Shown in pieces: positions 1 to 9,090 of a stretch of DNA of 64,000 nucleotides; positions within the stretch are counted from its first letter, which is position 1, and the number at the start of each line of letters is the position of its first letter. The translations under genes and the position numbers were made by a program. The stretch comes from Tenuibacillus multivorans (lineage in GTDB: Bacteria; Bacillota; Bacilli; Bacillales; Alkalibacillaceae). The stretch covers positions 62,001-126,000 of the forward strand of contig NZ_FNIG01000001.1 of assembly GCF_900103915.1 (NCBI RefSeq), given 5' to 3'. The notes under the pieces are model-generated. The model was not told where the DNA came from. It was given only the letters and a program-made list of their open reading frames with translations, and made no database searches.

Positions 1-1
1 A

Positions 2-817
2 AGATTGAAGAAAAACAAATTGGCCATGAGTGGACTCATCTTTTTAATTATACTAGCGATTATGGCAATTTTTGGTCCTTATATGTCACCTTACACGGTA
101 GGGGAGCAAAATCTACCAAACCAAAACCAAGCTCCATCTTGGTCGCATTGGTTTGGAACCGATGGATTAGGACGAGATGTCTTCACACGCACCTGGTATG
201 GAGCTAGAATCTCCCTATTTGTTGGACTCATGGCGGCGTTAATCGATTTTTTTGTTGGCGTGATTTATGGGGGGATTTCAGGCTATAAAGGGGGAAGAAC
301 AGACAATATCTTGATGCGTATTATAGAGATCCTGTACGGATTACCTTACTTATTAGTCGTCATTCTACTTTTAGTTGTATTAGGACCAAGCTTACTTACT
401 ATAATTCTAGCATTAACGGTAACAGGCTGGGTTGGTATGGCCAGGATCGTGCGTGGGCAAGTTTTACAGCTTAAAAACTATGAATTTGTTCATGCATCAC
501 AATCCTTTGGGGCCAAAACGAGTCGTATTATTAAACGAAATCTGTTACCTAACACGATGGGGCCCATTATTGTACAGATGACATTAACGGTACCTTCAGC
601 CATTTTCGCAGAAGCCTTTCTAAGCTTTCTAGGCTTAGGTGTTTCATCCCCTTATGCTAGCTGGGGTGTAATGGCTAATGATGCTTTAACAGCTATACTT
701 TCTGGACATTGGTGGCGTTTATTTTTCCCTGCGTTTTTCATCTCAGCTACCATGTTCGCCTTTAACGTGTTAGGAGACGGACTACAGGATGCTCTTGATC
801 CAAAGCTTAGGAGGTGA
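2..817 (+). CDS. Peptide ABC transporter permease (DppC/OppC type), 5'-truncated
   Basis: Inner-membrane permease subunit of an oligopeptide/dipeptide importer. The frame is open to the window edge and begins R-L-K-K-N-K-L-A-M-S-G, which in OppC/DppC proteins is the end of the cytoplasmic N-terminal tail just before the first membrane helix, so about 20-30 residues are probably missing; the TTG at position 5 is not taken as the start. The usual order follows: helix 1 near residues 8-28, a periplasmic loop with HWFGTDGLGRDVF, and the core permease domain with the EAA-type loop (residues about 180-200), ending DALDPKLRR. A downstream ATPase begins 5 nt after the stop. The partner DppB/OppB permease is presumably just upstream. 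Substrate is inferred from the ykf genes in the same operon. Confidence 0.9.
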   Translation, partial: RLKKNKLAMSGLIFLIILAIMAIFGPYMSPYTVGEQNLPNQNQAPSWSHWFGTDGLGRDVFTRTWYGARISLFVGLMAALIDFFVGVIYGGISGYKGGRTDNILMRIIEILYGLPYLLVVILLLVVLGPSLLTIILALTVTGWVGMARIVRGQVLQLKNYEFVHASQSFGAKTSRIIKRNLLPNTMGPIIVQMTLTVPSAIFAEAFLSFLGLGVSSPYASWGVMANDALTAILSGHWWRLFFPAFFISATMFAFNVLGDGLQDALDPKLRR

Positions 818-821
818 CAGA

Positions 822-1817
822 TTGAAAAAAATTCTAGAAGTTCAAAACCTTCATGTATCTTTCTCGACTTATGGCGGCGAGGTTAAGGCCGTAAGAGGGG
901 TTACATTCGATTTATTTGAAGGTGAAACATTAGCCATCGTCGGTGAATCAGGCTGTGGTAAAAGCGTCACGGCGAATAGCATTATGCAATTAATCCCAAA
1001 GCCAGCAGGGAAAATCTCTGAAGGAAACATTATTTTTAAAGATATAGACATTACAAATGCAAACGAAAAACAGATGAGAAACATTCGTGGTGTTGATATC
1101 TCAATGATATTCCAAGATCCAATGACTGCACTTAACCCAACCCTTTCCATTGGTCATCAATTAATGGAGGGCTTAAAGCAACATCAAAACATTTCGAATA
1201 AAAAGGCTAAAGAAAAAGCGATCGAAATGCTAAATCTTGTTGGTATTCCAAATCCAGAGGAGCGGCTTGAACAATATCCACACCAGCTGAGTGGGGGAAT
1301 GCGACAGCGAATTGTTATTGCGATTGCGCTTATTTGTGAGCCTGATCTATTAATTGCAGACGAGCCGACGACAGCTTTAGATGTCACAATTCAAGCACAA
1401 ATACTAGAGTTATTTGGAAAAATTCAAAAGGAAACGAACGTTGCGATTATTCTCATTACGCATGACTTTGGCGTTGTGGCCAATATTGCAGATCGAATTG
1501 CTGTCATGTATGCCGGTAAAATTATTGAGTCAGGTATGAAAGAAGAAATTTTTTATCATCCAAAACATCCTTATACGCTAGGATTGCTACACTCTATTCC
1601 GCGTTTAGATCAAAAGGATGATGAGTTAATTCCGATTGATGGGACACCACCTGATTTATTCTCACCACCTGTTGGCTGCCCATTTACTGCCAGATGTCCC
1701 CATGCCATTGTGGCTTGTGAGAAGATGTACCCTCTTCGTCATGAATCTAGTCTTTCCCATTATGTCGACTGCTGGCTTTATGACGAGAGAGTCAAAAATA
1801 TGAAACAAACTAATTAA
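822..1817 (+). CDS. Peptide ABC transporter ATP-binding protein (DppD/OppD type)
   Basis: Cytoplasmic ATPase energising peptide import. Visible are Walker A (GESGCGKS, about residues 41-48), Q-loop MIFQDPMTALNP, the signature LSGGMRQR, Walker B LLIADEPTTALD and the H-switch ITHDF. The C-terminal extension contains the GCPFTARCPHA cysteine motif typical of the OppD/DppD subfamily. I chose the TTG at 822 because AGGAGGTG ends about 5 nt before it; an upstream in-frame start would lie inside the permease gene. It gives 331 aa, normal for the family. It pairs with the second ATPase at 6560-7567, so the two halves of the heterodimer are encoded on either side of the ykf-type enzymes. Confidence 0.92.
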   Translation: MKKILEVQNLHVSFSTYGGEVKAVRGVTFDLFEGETLAIVGESGCGKSVTANSIMQLIPKPAGKISEGNIIFKDIDITNANEKQMRNIRGVDISMIFQDPMTALNPTLSIGHQLMEGLKQHQNISNKKAKEKAIEMLNLVGIPNPEERLEQYPHQLSGGMRQRIVIAIALICEPDLLIADEPTTALDVTIQAQILELFGKIQKETNVAIILITHDFGVVANIADRIAVMYAGKIIESGMKEEIFYHPKHPYTLGLLHSIPRLDQKDDELIPIDGTPPDLFSPPVGCPFTARCPHAIVACEKMYPLRHESSLSHYVDCWLYDERVKNMKQTN

Positions 1818-1839
1818 ATCATTAAGGGAGGAAAAATGA

Positions 1840-3519
1840 ATGAAAAAAAAATGGTTATTATGTCTATTAACCATCACCCTGGCCTTGTTTTTAGTAGCAT
1901 GTACAACGACGAGTTCTGATGACGATGAAAATACGACCACAGATGACGAACAAACATCTGAAAATGAAGGAAACGAGAGTGAGGAAGAAGAAAGTGATAG
2001 TCAAGACGATGGGAAAAAAGTGCTTTACTTAAACAATGGGGAGGAACCTACATCGTTCGACCCACCTATTGGTTTTGATTCGGTCTCATGGAACGCTCTT
2101 AACAATCTATTAGAAGGATTAACACGTCTAGATTCATCACATACGCCTCAACCTGCCATCGCAGAGGATTGGGAAATATCTGATGATGGAACCGTTTATA
2201 CCTTCTACATTAGAGAAGACGCAAACTGGTCTAATGGTGATCCTGTTACAGCGCAAGATTTTGTCTTCGCTTGGAAACGTTTACTAAATCCTGAAACCGC
2301 TTCATCGGCAGCATTTTTAGGTTATTTTATTAAAGGAGGAGAGGCCTATAATACTGGAGAAGGTTCAGCAGATGATGTGATGGTCGAAGCCGTTGATGAT
2401 AAGACCTTTAAGGTAACGCTAGAAGCACCAACAGGTTTTTTCCTAAACCTTATCACCAATCCAGCCTTTTTCCCAATTAACCATCAAGTTGCACAGGAAA
2501 ATCCTGAATGGCATTCAGAAGCGGATTCCTTTGTAGCTAACGGCCCGTTTCAATTAAAAGAATGGAATCATGATAACAACATGGTGTTTGAGAAAAACCC
2601 TGAATATTGGGATGCTGACACCGTCAAGTTAGATGAAGTTCATTGGGCGATGGTCAATGATACGAATACGGAATACCAAATGTATGAGAGCGGTGATCTT
2701 GATTCTTCAGGTATTCCATCAGATTTGGCTGAACAATTGTTAGAGGGCGATGACGTCGTTTATGAGGATCAAGCGGGAACTTATTTTTATCGTTTTAATG
2801 TGACAGAAGAACCATTCCAAAACGAAAAAATACGTAAAGCTTTCGCCATGGCTATTAATCAAGAGGAAATCGTAAATTATATTACGAAAAACCTTGAGAA
2901 GCCTGCTTATGGTTTTGTTTCATATGGCTTCCAAGACGCGAATGGTCAAGACTTCCGCGAGCAAAATGGTGATTTTCTAACCTTTGATCCTGAACAGGCT
3001 AAGCAGTTATTAGAAGAAGGTATGGCAGAAGAAGGTTATGATGAACTGCCAGAAATTACGCTTTCCTATAATACAAGTGATGCACATAAGTCAATTGCAG
3101 AATATATGCAACAACAGTATATTGATGTGTTAGGAATAGAGGTTACCTTAGAAAATACGGAATGGAACGTCTTCTTACAAGACCAAAAGGATTTAAACCA
3201 TCAATTCTCACGTAGTTCTTTCTTGGCTGACTACGCAGACCCTGTTAACTTCTTAGAAAGCTTTATCACAGACTCTTCAATGAACCGTACAGGCTGGTCT
3301 AACGAGGAATATGATCAGTTAATAGCGAATGCTAAAAATGAAACAGACCCTGAACAACGTTTTGAATATCTATATGAGGCTGAGAAAATTTTATTTGATG
3401 AAATGCCACTATTCCCAATTCATTTCTACAACCAAATTGTGTTACAAAACCCTGATGTAACAGGTGTTGTTCGTCACCCAGTCGGTTATCTCGAATTAAA
3501 ATGGGCAGATAAAAACTAA
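1840..3519 (+). CDS. Peptide-binding lipoprotein (OppA/DppE type, SBP family 5)
   Basis: Extracytoplasmic solute-binding protein that delivers peptides to the permease. It has a lipoprotein signal peptide (lysine-rich start, hydrophobic stretch, lipobox LVAC with Cys near residue 21), then a very acidic, Thr/Ser/Asp/Glu-rich linker to about residue 58, then the SBP_bac_5 fold. Family landmarks are DWEISDDGTVYTF, WSNGDPVTAQDFVFAWKR and NPEYWD. At 559 aa it is normal length. A GGGAGG ribosome site lies just upstream of ATG 1840. The acidic linker may reflect a salt- or alkali-adapted surface protein (inference). The exact peptide preference cannot be read from sequence; the operon suggests murein tri- or dipeptides. 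Confidence 0.92.
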   Translation: MKKKWLLCLLTITLALFLVACTTTSSDDDENTTTDDEQTSENEGNESEEEESDSQDDGKKVLYLNNGEEPTSFDPPIGFDSVSWNALNNLLEGLTRLDSSHTPQPAIAEDWEISDDGTVYTFYIREDANWSNGDPVTAQDFVFAWKRLLNPETASSAAFLGYFIKGGEAYNTGEGSADDVMVEAVDDKTFKVTLEAPTGFFLNLITNPAFFPINHQVAQENPEWHSEADSFVANGPFQLKEWNHDNNMVFEKNPEYWDADTVKLDEVHWAMVNDTNTEYQMYESGDLDSSGIPSDLAEQLLEGDDVVYEDQAGTYFYRFNVTEEPFQNEKIRKAFAMAINQEEIVNYITKNLEKPAYGFVSYGFQDANGQDFREQNGDFLTFDPEQAKQLLEEGMAEEGYDELPEITLSYNTSDAHKSIAEYMQQQYIDVLGIEVTLENTEWNVFLQDQKDLNHQFSRSSFLADYADPVNFLESFITDSSMNRTGWSNEEYDQLIANAKNETDPEQRFEYLYEAEKILFDEMPLFPIHFYNQIVLQNPDVTGVVRHPVGYLELKWADKN

Positions 3520-3534
3520 GCAACCTTATGTCAA

Positions 3535-3564
3535 AGAGGGCATATATATTCCCATATGCCCTCT
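3535..3564 (+). terminator. Intra-operon hairpin after binding-protein gene
   Basis: A perfect 11-bp stem (AGAGGGCATAT / ATATGCCCTCT, 8-nt loop) lies between the binding-protein stop and the ykfA-like gene. No T-run follows, so it looks more like an mRNA-stabilising or attenuating hairpin than a full terminator. Such hairpins commonly let the binding protein be made in excess over downstream genes; that role here is inferred. Confidence 0.6.
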
Positions 3565-3589
3565 AATACATAAAAAAGGAGTTCATAAA

Positions 3590-4534
3590 ATGATTCAACC
3601 GCAACCACTAAAACCAGGTGATACAATTGGTGTCATTGCACCAGCAAGTCCACCAAATCTAGAACAATTAGAAAATGCGCTTCCTTTTTTTGAAAAGCTA
3701 CAGCTTAACATTAAATTAGGTAAACATGTTAAAAACGTAAATGGATACTTAGCAGGCACAGATGAAGAACGACTAGAGGACTTACACGACATGTTTTTAG
3801 ATCCAGAAGTTAATGGAATTATTTGTGCTGGTGGAGGCTATGGGACGAGTCGAATCGCCTTAAATATCGATTACGATTTAATTGAACATAATCCCAAAAT
3901 CTTTTGGGGATATAGTGATATTACATATTTACATACAGCCATTAGACAACAGACAGATTTAGTTACGTTTCATGGGCCGATGTTAGCATCCGATATCGGA
4001 AAGGACGATTTTCATGACATCTCAAAACAATCATTTAATCAGCTTTTTCAACCTAAACTATTAATCTATAACGAAGACATTTCGCCCCTTACTGTTTTAA
4101 GTAATGGAAAAGCGGAAGGGAAAATCGTCGGCGGCAATTTATCACTCGTAGTAAACACGCTAGGTGGGCCATTTGAAATAGAAACAAAAGATAAACTATT
4201 GTTCATCGAGGATATCGATGAACCACCGTATCGCATTGATTCATTTTTAAGCCAGCTTAAAAATGCTGGAAAACTAGATGAAGCTGCCGGCATCGTCATA
4301 GGTGATTTTAAGCATGCTGAACCGACCAATGACCGTCCGTCATTTACTTTAGGTGAAGTCTTAGACCATTATTTTATCCATCAATCTAAACCAATTATTA
4401 AAGGCTTTAACATCGGTCATTGTCAGCCTCACTTTTCGATACCACTAGGCGTTCATGCGACATTATCAAGTGAGACGAAGTCATTAATTATCCAACCAGG
4501 TGTGATGACAGGAGGACGGAACCATGAAGATTAG
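3590..4534 (+). CDS. ykfA: LD-carboxypeptidase / muramoyl-tetrapeptide carboxypeptidase (S66, YkfA-like)
   Basis: Cytoplasmic serine peptidase of family S66 (LdcA/MccF), expected to trim the terminal D-Ala from murein tetrapeptides taken up by the cell. Motifs seen are DTIGVIAPASP at the N-terminus, ICAGGGYGTSRI, GYSDITYLH (contains the family's region around the nucleophile), FHGPM, GGNLSLV and the C-terminal NIGHCQPH with the likely catalytic His. At 314 aa it is the usual length. GGAG precedes the ATG. It overlaps the next gene by 11 nt, so the two are translationally coupled. Within a ykfABC-like cluster this is a recycling enzyme; MccF-type amidase activity is a less likely alternative. 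Confidence 0.88.
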   Translation: MIQPQPLKPGDTIGVIAPASPPNLEQLENALPFFEKLQLNIKLGKHVKNVNGYLAGTDEERLEDLHDMFLDPEVNGIICAGGGYGTSRIALNIDYDLIEHNPKIFWGYSDITYLHTAIRQQTDLVTFHGPMLASDIGKDDFHDISKQSFNQLFQPKLLIYNEDISPLTVLSNGKAEGKIVGGNLSLVVNTLGGPFEIETKDKLLFIEDIDEPPYRIDSFLSQLKNAGKLDEAAGIVIGDFKHAEPTNDRPSFTLGEVLDHYFIHQSKPIIKGFNIGHCQPHFSIPLGVHATLSSETKSLIIQPGVMTGGRNHED

Positions 4535-5639
4535 GTCTGTTGAAACCTTTCGCGTTAAAATTCCTTTAAAGAAGCCGTTTAAAACAGCTTTACGAACGGT
4601 GACAGAGGCTGAATCGATATATGTCACCATTACCTTAGAAGATGGAACGATAGGATTTGGTGAAGCACCACCAAACCTTGTTGTGACAGGGGATACGTTA
4701 AATAGTATTCAAACCTGTATTGAACATATTTTTAAACCTATATTATTAGGACAATCGATTCAACATATTAATAACATTTTAGAAATAATTAATCAATCCA
4801 TTGTGAGAAATACAAGTGCAAAAGCAGCCGTTGATATGGCTTTATATGATTGTCTATCCCGAACTGCACGACTACCACTTTATCAACTGCTTGGTGGATA
4901 CCGGGATTCCATCGATACTGATTATACGGTTAGCGTGAACGATCCAGATGAAATGGCCTTAGATGCTCAAACCTATATCAATGATGGCTTTCAAATGTTA
5001 AAGGTTAAGGTTGGAAAGGATGACATCCACCAAGACCTTAAACGAATTCAAGCTATCCGTGAAATGATTGGACCAAAACCAATCATTCGTTTGGATGCCA
5101 ATCAAGGCTGGTCTGTTAAGGAAGCTATATATGCCATTAATCAAATGGAGGCATTAGACCTTAATATTGAACTCGTTGAGCAACCCGTTAAAGCAAATGA
5201 TATCAAAGGATTAAAACAGGTAACCGATCGAACTAACATCCCCATTATGGCTGATGAAAGTGTTTTTTCGCCAGATGATGCAAGAAAAGTACTTGAAACT
5301 GGTAGTGCTGATCTAATCAATATTAAGCTTATGAAAACAGGTGGGATTTATAATGCCTTAAAGATTAGTCAAATGGCTGATGCTTTCGGTATTGAATGCA
5401 TGGTTGGCAGTATGATTGAAACAAAGCTCGGAATCACAGCAGCAGCACATTTCGCTGCTAGTCAAAAAAATATTACAAGGTATGATTTTGATGCTCCATT
5501 AATGTTAGCCGATGATCCGTTATTAGGCGGAATTCAGTATGAAGGTCCTATCATGACGTTTTCTGATGAACCGGGCCTGGGGATTTACGAAGCCAAAGAA
5601 GATTTTATAATCCATGAGGAGTTTGTTAAAAATGAATGA
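4524..5639 (+). CDS. ykfB: L-Ala-D/L-Glu epimerase (YkfB-like, enolase superfamily)
   Basis: Enolase-superfamily epimerase that converts L-Ala-D-Glu from murein peptides to L-Ala-L-Glu so ordinary peptidases can cut it. The muconate-lactonizing subgroup motifs are all visible: the KxK catalytic lysine as LKVKVG, metal ligands in LDANQGW, VEQPVK and MADES, and the second catalytic lysine in INIKLMKTGG. 371 aa is normal. It starts 11 nt before the end of the ykfA-like gene (GGAGGACGG site) and overlaps the ykfC-like gene by 8 nt, giving a tight ABC order as in B. subtilis ykfABC. Other dipeptide epimerase specificities are possible, but the neighbours favour Ala-Glu. Confidence 0.9.
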   Translation: MKIRSVETFRVKIPLKKPFKTALRTVTEAESIYVTITLEDGTIGFGEAPPNLVVTGDTLNSIQTCIEHIFKPILLGQSIQHINNILEIINQSIVRNTSAKAAVDMALYDCLSRTARLPLYQLLGGYRDSIDTDYTVSVNDPDEMALDAQTYINDGFQMLKVKVGKDDIHQDLKRIQAIREMIGPKPIIRLDANQGWSVKEAIYAINQMEALDLNIELVEQPVKANDIKGLKQVTDRTNIPIMADESVFSPDDARKVLETGSADLINIKLMKTGGIYNALKISQMADAFGIECMVGSMIETKLGITAAAHFAASQKNITRYDFDAPLMLADDPLLGGIQYEGPIMTFSDEPGLGIYEAKEDFIIHEEFVKNE

Positions 5640-6546
5640 GTCTAATCATATGTGGATTTGTAACGTGGCTGTTTCTACTATATGGACAGAACCAAATTCT
5701 CCAAGAGAAATAGATGAGCCAGGACTACACGAACCCGCTAACATTCATCAGTGGTATAACGCCCTAACAACTGATAAAAGACGAGATTTATGTGATTTGA
5801 ATTTAGTTCAATCACAGCTATTATATGGTGAAGAAGTGATTGTTGACGAAATAGAAGGGGATTGGGCAAAAATAATTGCTATAAACCAACCCTCAAAAAA
5901 AGATGCGAGGGGTTACCCTGGCTGGGTCCCTTTAAAACAACTTAAACAAGTTGAACGGGAGGCTTGGTCCTATTTTCCGATTGCGTTGATCACATCGAAA
6001 ACCGCAGCATTAATGGATCATCATAACGAAACGATATTAGATCTTAGTTTTCTAACCTACCTACCTGTTGTTGACCAACATGAACAAATGGTTAAAGCTC
6101 TAACACCTGAAGGTGAGGCGTGGCTTAACCGTCACGATGTTGCTATTTTTCCATCTTATGACGATATTCCTAAACAAACAGGTCAAGCCATCGTTGAATC
6201 AGGACACGAGTTTTTAGAATTACCTTACTTTTGGGGTGGTATGAGCGCCTTTGGGTATGATTGTTCAGGATTTACTTATAACATGCATAAAGCTAACGGA
6301 TACCAAATACCAAGAGATGCCTCAGATCAAGCAAAAGCTGGTGAACACGTACCACTTAATCACCTCGAAATTGGAGATCTTTTATTCTTTGCTTTTGAAA
6401 ATGGACACATTCATCACGTTGGACTATATGCTGGAAATGAGTATATGATTCATTCACCAAGTACGGGGAAAGGAATCGAAATGATCCATGTACCAGGAAC
6501 AAAGTATGAGAAGGAACTGTGCGTGGCTAGACGATATCATACGTAA
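5632..6546 (+). CDS. ykfC: Gamma-D-glutamyl-L-diamino acid endopeptidase (YkfC-like, NlpC/P60)
   Basis: Cysteine peptidase that cleaves the gamma-D-Glu to diaminopimelate bond, releasing the L-Ala-D-Glu used by the neighbouring epimerase. Two N-terminal SH3b-like segments (roughly residues 8-170; GWVPLKQL is one) precede a C-terminal NlpC/P60 domain. Its catalytic Cys is in YDCSGFTY, the His in [10 protein letters not shown], and HSPSTG follows. No signal peptide is seen, consistent with a cytoplasmic recycling enzyme. Start chosen at ATG 5632, after a TGAGGAG site; it overlaps the ykfB stop by 8 nt. The protein is 304 aa. An in-frame ATG upstream at 5614 would lie further inside ykfB. Confidence 0.9.
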   Translation: MNESNHMWICNVAVSTIWTEPNSPREIDEPGLHEPANIHQWYNALTTDKRRDLCDLNLVQSQLLYGEEVIVDEIEGDWAKIIAINQPSKKDARGYPGWVPLKQLKQVEREAWSYFPIALITSKTAALMDHHNETILDLSFLTYLPVVDQHEQMVKALTPEGEAWLNRHDVAIFPSYDDIPKQTGQAIVESGHEFLELPYFWGGMSAFGYDCSGFTYNMHKANGYQIPRDASDQAKAGEHVPLNHLEIGDLLFFAFENGHIHHVGLYAGNEYMIHSPSTGKGIEMIHVPGTKYEKELCVARRYHT

Positions 6547-6559
6547 TGGGGGAATCCGT

Positions 6560-7567
6560 ATGGGAAACGAATTACTAAAAGTCAAAAACCTAAAAAAATA
6601 TTTTAAAATAAGTAAGAAACAAACGTTAAAAGCTGTAGATGATATTAGCTTTAATATTCGAAAAGGGGAAACGTTTGGAGTCGTTGGTGAGTCAGGTTGT
6701 GGAAAATCGACGGCTGGAAGAACGATATTAACACTTTACGATAAAACAGATGGACAAGTTCTATATGATGATATCGATGTTCATAGCATTCCTGAACAAG
6801 AGCGGTTTAAGCTATTTAGAAACATGCAAATGATTTTCCAAGACCCATATGCTTCATTGAATCCACGTTCGACTGTTAAAGAAATTATATCCGAACCTAT
6901 GGAAATTCATGGGCTCTATAAAGGTGAAAAGGAACGACTTCATAGGGTGTACCAACTTCTTGAGGAAGTCGGATTAAATAAAGAGCATGCCACCCGCTAC
7001 CCGCATGAATTTAGCGGAGGGCAACGACAACGTATTGGAATTGCAAGAGCTTTAGCCTTAGAACCTGAATTTATCATCTGTGATGAGCCGATTTCAGCCC
7101 TAGATGTATCAGTCCAAGCCCAAATCATTAACTTACTCTCAAAACTACAAAAAGAGAAAGATTTAACCTATTTGTTCATTGCCCACGATTTATCCATGGT
7201 TAGACATATATCGGACCGTATTGCCGTTATGTATCTCGGTCATATTGTGGAATTAACTAATAGTAAAACTTTATACGATGAACCGTTACATCCATATACA
7301 AATGCTTTATTATCAGCAGTTCCTATTCCGGATCCTAAAATAGAGAAAACACGAACTAGAGTTTTATTAGAAGGCGACTTACCAAGCCCACTGGATCCTC
7401 CATCAGGCTGTGTTTTTAGAACGAGATGCCCATTAGCACAGGACATTTGCGCTCATCAAAAACCTAAATTGGTAGAAGTTGAAGAAGGAAGACATGTAGC
7501 TTGCCATTTATACGATCCAGATATTTATGAAATGGATGCAAATGATGTGACTACCTTGAGTCCATGA
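6560..7567 (+). CDS. Peptide ABC transporter ATP-binding protein (OppF/YkfD type)
   Basis: Second ATPase of the peptide importer, presumed partner of the protein at 822-1817. Motifs: Walker [11 protein letters not shown]-loop [13 protein letters not shown], signature FSGGQRQR, Walker [14 protein letters not shown]-switch IAHDLS, and the C-terminal [10 protein letters not shown] cysteine region of the OppF group. Start taken at ATG 6560, which has GGGGGA 6 nt upstream; the longer frame from 6488 overlaps the ykfC-like gene by 59 nt and has no ribosome site. 335 aa, normal. It is last in the operon and is followed directly by a strong hairpin terminator. Confidence 0.92.
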   Translation: MGNELLKVKNLKKYFKISKKQTLKAVDDISFNIRKGETFGVVGESGCGKSTAGRTILTLYDKTDGQVLYDDIDVHSIPEQERFKLFRNMQMIFQDPYASLNPRSTVKEIISEPMEIHGLYKGEKERLHRVYQLLEEVGLNKEHATRYPHEFSGGQRQRIGIARALALEPEFIICDEPISALDVSVQAQIINLLSKLQKEKDLTYLFIAHDLSMVRHISDRIAVMYLGHIVELTNSKTLYDEPLHPYTNALLSAVPIPDPKIEKTRTRVLLEGDLPSPLDPPSGCVFRTRCPLAQDICAHQKPKLVEVEEGRHVACHLYDPDIYEMDANDVTTLSP

Positions 7568-7578
7568 CATATTGCAAT

Positions 7579-7618
7579 AAAAAAGTCGATACCTTTATTA
7601 AAGGTACCGACTTTTTTT
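7579..7618. terminator. Bidirectional terminator between peptide operon and coat gene
   Basis: An inverted repeat (AAAGTCG-A-TACCTTTA against TAAAGGTA-C-CGACTTT) with an A-run before and a T-run after. The geometry suits termination of both the + strand peptide operon and the - strand coat gene, whose stop codon lies 4 nt away. Confidence 0.85.
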
Positions 7619-7621
7619 AAA

Positions 7622-8194
7622 TTAATCGTAATTTTTAGATGACCCAGCTACAGTATTGCTCGGATTAAATTCAGATACAGGTAATGCTCTTACTGGTTCT
7701 AAGCATGTAATACCCACGAAGTCACATAAATCTACTGTAATACAGATTCCAGTACGCTGTAAGTTGCGAATAGAGCTACCTGGGAAGTAATCACAAACGG
7801 AAGCACCACCAGGTCCAGGAGTTGATCCGCCTGCAGTTACTGGTAGAAGTAGCTCAAGTTCAGCACAGCAATCTTTCTTCACGCGGCTAACACGGAAGAT
7901 TGGAGATTCAAAACATCTAAAGACTGTGTTTGCCCCTGCCATAGCCTGAACCACTCCACTACCGATAAATGGAACGCAGTCACCTTTACAGTATAAAACA
8001 AATGGGACTGTATCGTTGTCAGTAGTAGGAGTAGCTGGTGATAAAAGATCATCGACAGATTGTTTACAACCTACTTCACAATCACTTCCTTCACTTGCAG
8101 CTTCAGCTTGTGCTCTGGCAATTTTTCTTACCATTCTACATACACATGTGTTATCTTTACATTCTAAGTCATCTTTGCAATTCTCATCAAACAC
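7622..8194 (-). CDS. Spore coat protein of the CotY/CotZ family
   Basis: Cysteine-rich protein of the outer coat/exosporium crust family CotY/CotZ. The N-terminus has CKDDLECKDNTCVCRMVRK, then an Ala/Glu/Ser stretch with the CEVGCKQSV motif. A domain with FVLYCKGDCVPFIGSG, ENPIFRV-like residues (SPIFRVSRVKKDCC) and a C-terminal beta-rich part near ICITVDLCDFVGITCL follows. I chose GTG at 8194 because AGAGGTG lies about 6 nt upstream and the family homology begins there; the longer frame to 8287 has no ribosome site. That gives 190 aa. It is monocistronic on the - strand. Disulphide cross-linking in the coat is family knowledge, not shown here. Confidence 0.85.
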   Translation of the reverse strand: MFDENCKDDLECKDNTCVCRMVRKIARAQAEAASEGSDCEVGCKQSVDDLLSPATPTTDNDTVPFVLYCKGDCVPFIGSGVVQAMAGANTVFRCFESPIFRVSRVKKDCCAELELLLPVTAGGSTPGPGGASVCDYFPGSSIRNLQRTGICITVDLCDFVGITCLEPVRALPVSEFNPSNTVAGSSKNYD

Positions 8195-8225
8195 TATTTT
8201 TTCACCTCTCTTTTCGTAGTTAATA

Positions 8226-8252
8226 TAAAATATGATATTGTTCATTTTGTGT
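8226..8252 (-). promoter_or_regulatory. SigmaK-like promoter of the coat gene
   Basis: Reading the - strand, CATATTTTA matches the mother-cell sigmaK -10 consensus CATAnnnTA, with an AC -35 core 16 nt upstream. It lies 32 nt before the GTG start of the coat gene, as expected for a late sporulation gene. The match is short, so moderate confidence. Confidence 0.5.
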
Positions 8253-8442
8253 ATAGGTAAGTGTAGATTTTTAACACTTTTAAGCAAATTTAATTAATAT
8301 TAAAGATAAAAGTCTAAGTGCAAAAGTGCTCTCCAACTTCACCTAGGTCTAAATGAAATAATTCGTTATTTTTACTCCATTAAGTGTCGAAATTTGTTAT
8401 CATGGAATAATAGAACTGATATTGTCATTGGAGGTATTGGAG

Positions 8443-9090
8443 ATGGGGGAAAATCATGTACCTTTTATTGCTGTAGAGGGGCCGATTGGTGTTGGAAAAA
8501 CCTCTCTTTCTAATAAAATTGCTCAGCATTTTTACTTTCATTTACTTAAAGAAATTGTTGAAGAAAATCCTTTTTTAGGAAAGTTCTACGACAATATAGA
8601 AGAGTGGAGTTTTCAGACAGAAATGTTCTTCCTGTGCAATCGATATAAGCAGCTTGAAGATATTGAAAAGCATTACTTAGAACAATACAAACCTGTTGTT
8701 TCTGATTATCATATTTTTAAAAATATGATTTTTGCAAAGCGAACATTAAATCAAAAGCAATTTAATAAGTACGAGCAAATCTTTCATATTTTAACAAACG
8801 ATATGCCAAAACCAAATGTTATGATTTATTTACATGCAAGTCTTGATACTTTGCTTGAACGGATCCGAATGCGAGGACGTGAAATTGAAAAAAATATTCA
8901 ACATGAATACTTACAACAGTTATCAGATGATTATGATCAATTCATGGATGAATTTGAAAAGAATAATCCTGATATACCGGTTATCCGATTAGATGGTGAT
9001 CAGCTAGACTTTGTTAAACAGCAACAGGACCTGGACTACATTTTAACGATTATTGAAAAGCACATTCAAAAAGGGGAAGTTGTAACATGA
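8443..9090 (+). CDS. dgk: Deoxyguanosine kinase
   Basis: Salvage kinase phosphorylating deoxyguanosine. It has the deoxynucleoside-kinase P-loop GPIGVGKTS at about residue 13, EEWSFQTEMFFLCNRYKQLE and SDYHIFKNMIFA, which replaces the DRS motif of its neighbour and is typical of the Bacillus Dgk (YaaF) subgroup. The arginine-rich LID is RIRMRGREIEK. Start at ATG 8443, 7 nt after GGAGGT; 215 aa. It overlaps the next kinase by 4 nt (ATGA), so the pair is translationally coupled. B. subtilis has the same two kinases near serS and tRNA-Ser, supporting the assignment. Confidence 0.9.
   Translation: MGENHVPFIAVEGPIGVGKTSLSNKIAQHFYFHLLKEIVEENPFLGKFYDNIEEWSFQTEMFFLCNRYKQLEDIEKHYLEQYKPVVSDYHIFKNMIFAKRTLNQKQFNKYEQIFHILTNDMPKPNVMIYLHASLDTLLERIRMRGREIEKNIQHEYLQQLSDDYDQFMDEFEKNNPDIPVIRLDGDQLDFVKQQQDLDYILTIIEKHIQKGEVVT

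Noticed and set aside
6251-6448. 65-aa open frame on the + strand
   Set aside because: Shadow of the ykfC-like NlpC/P60 domain in another frame.
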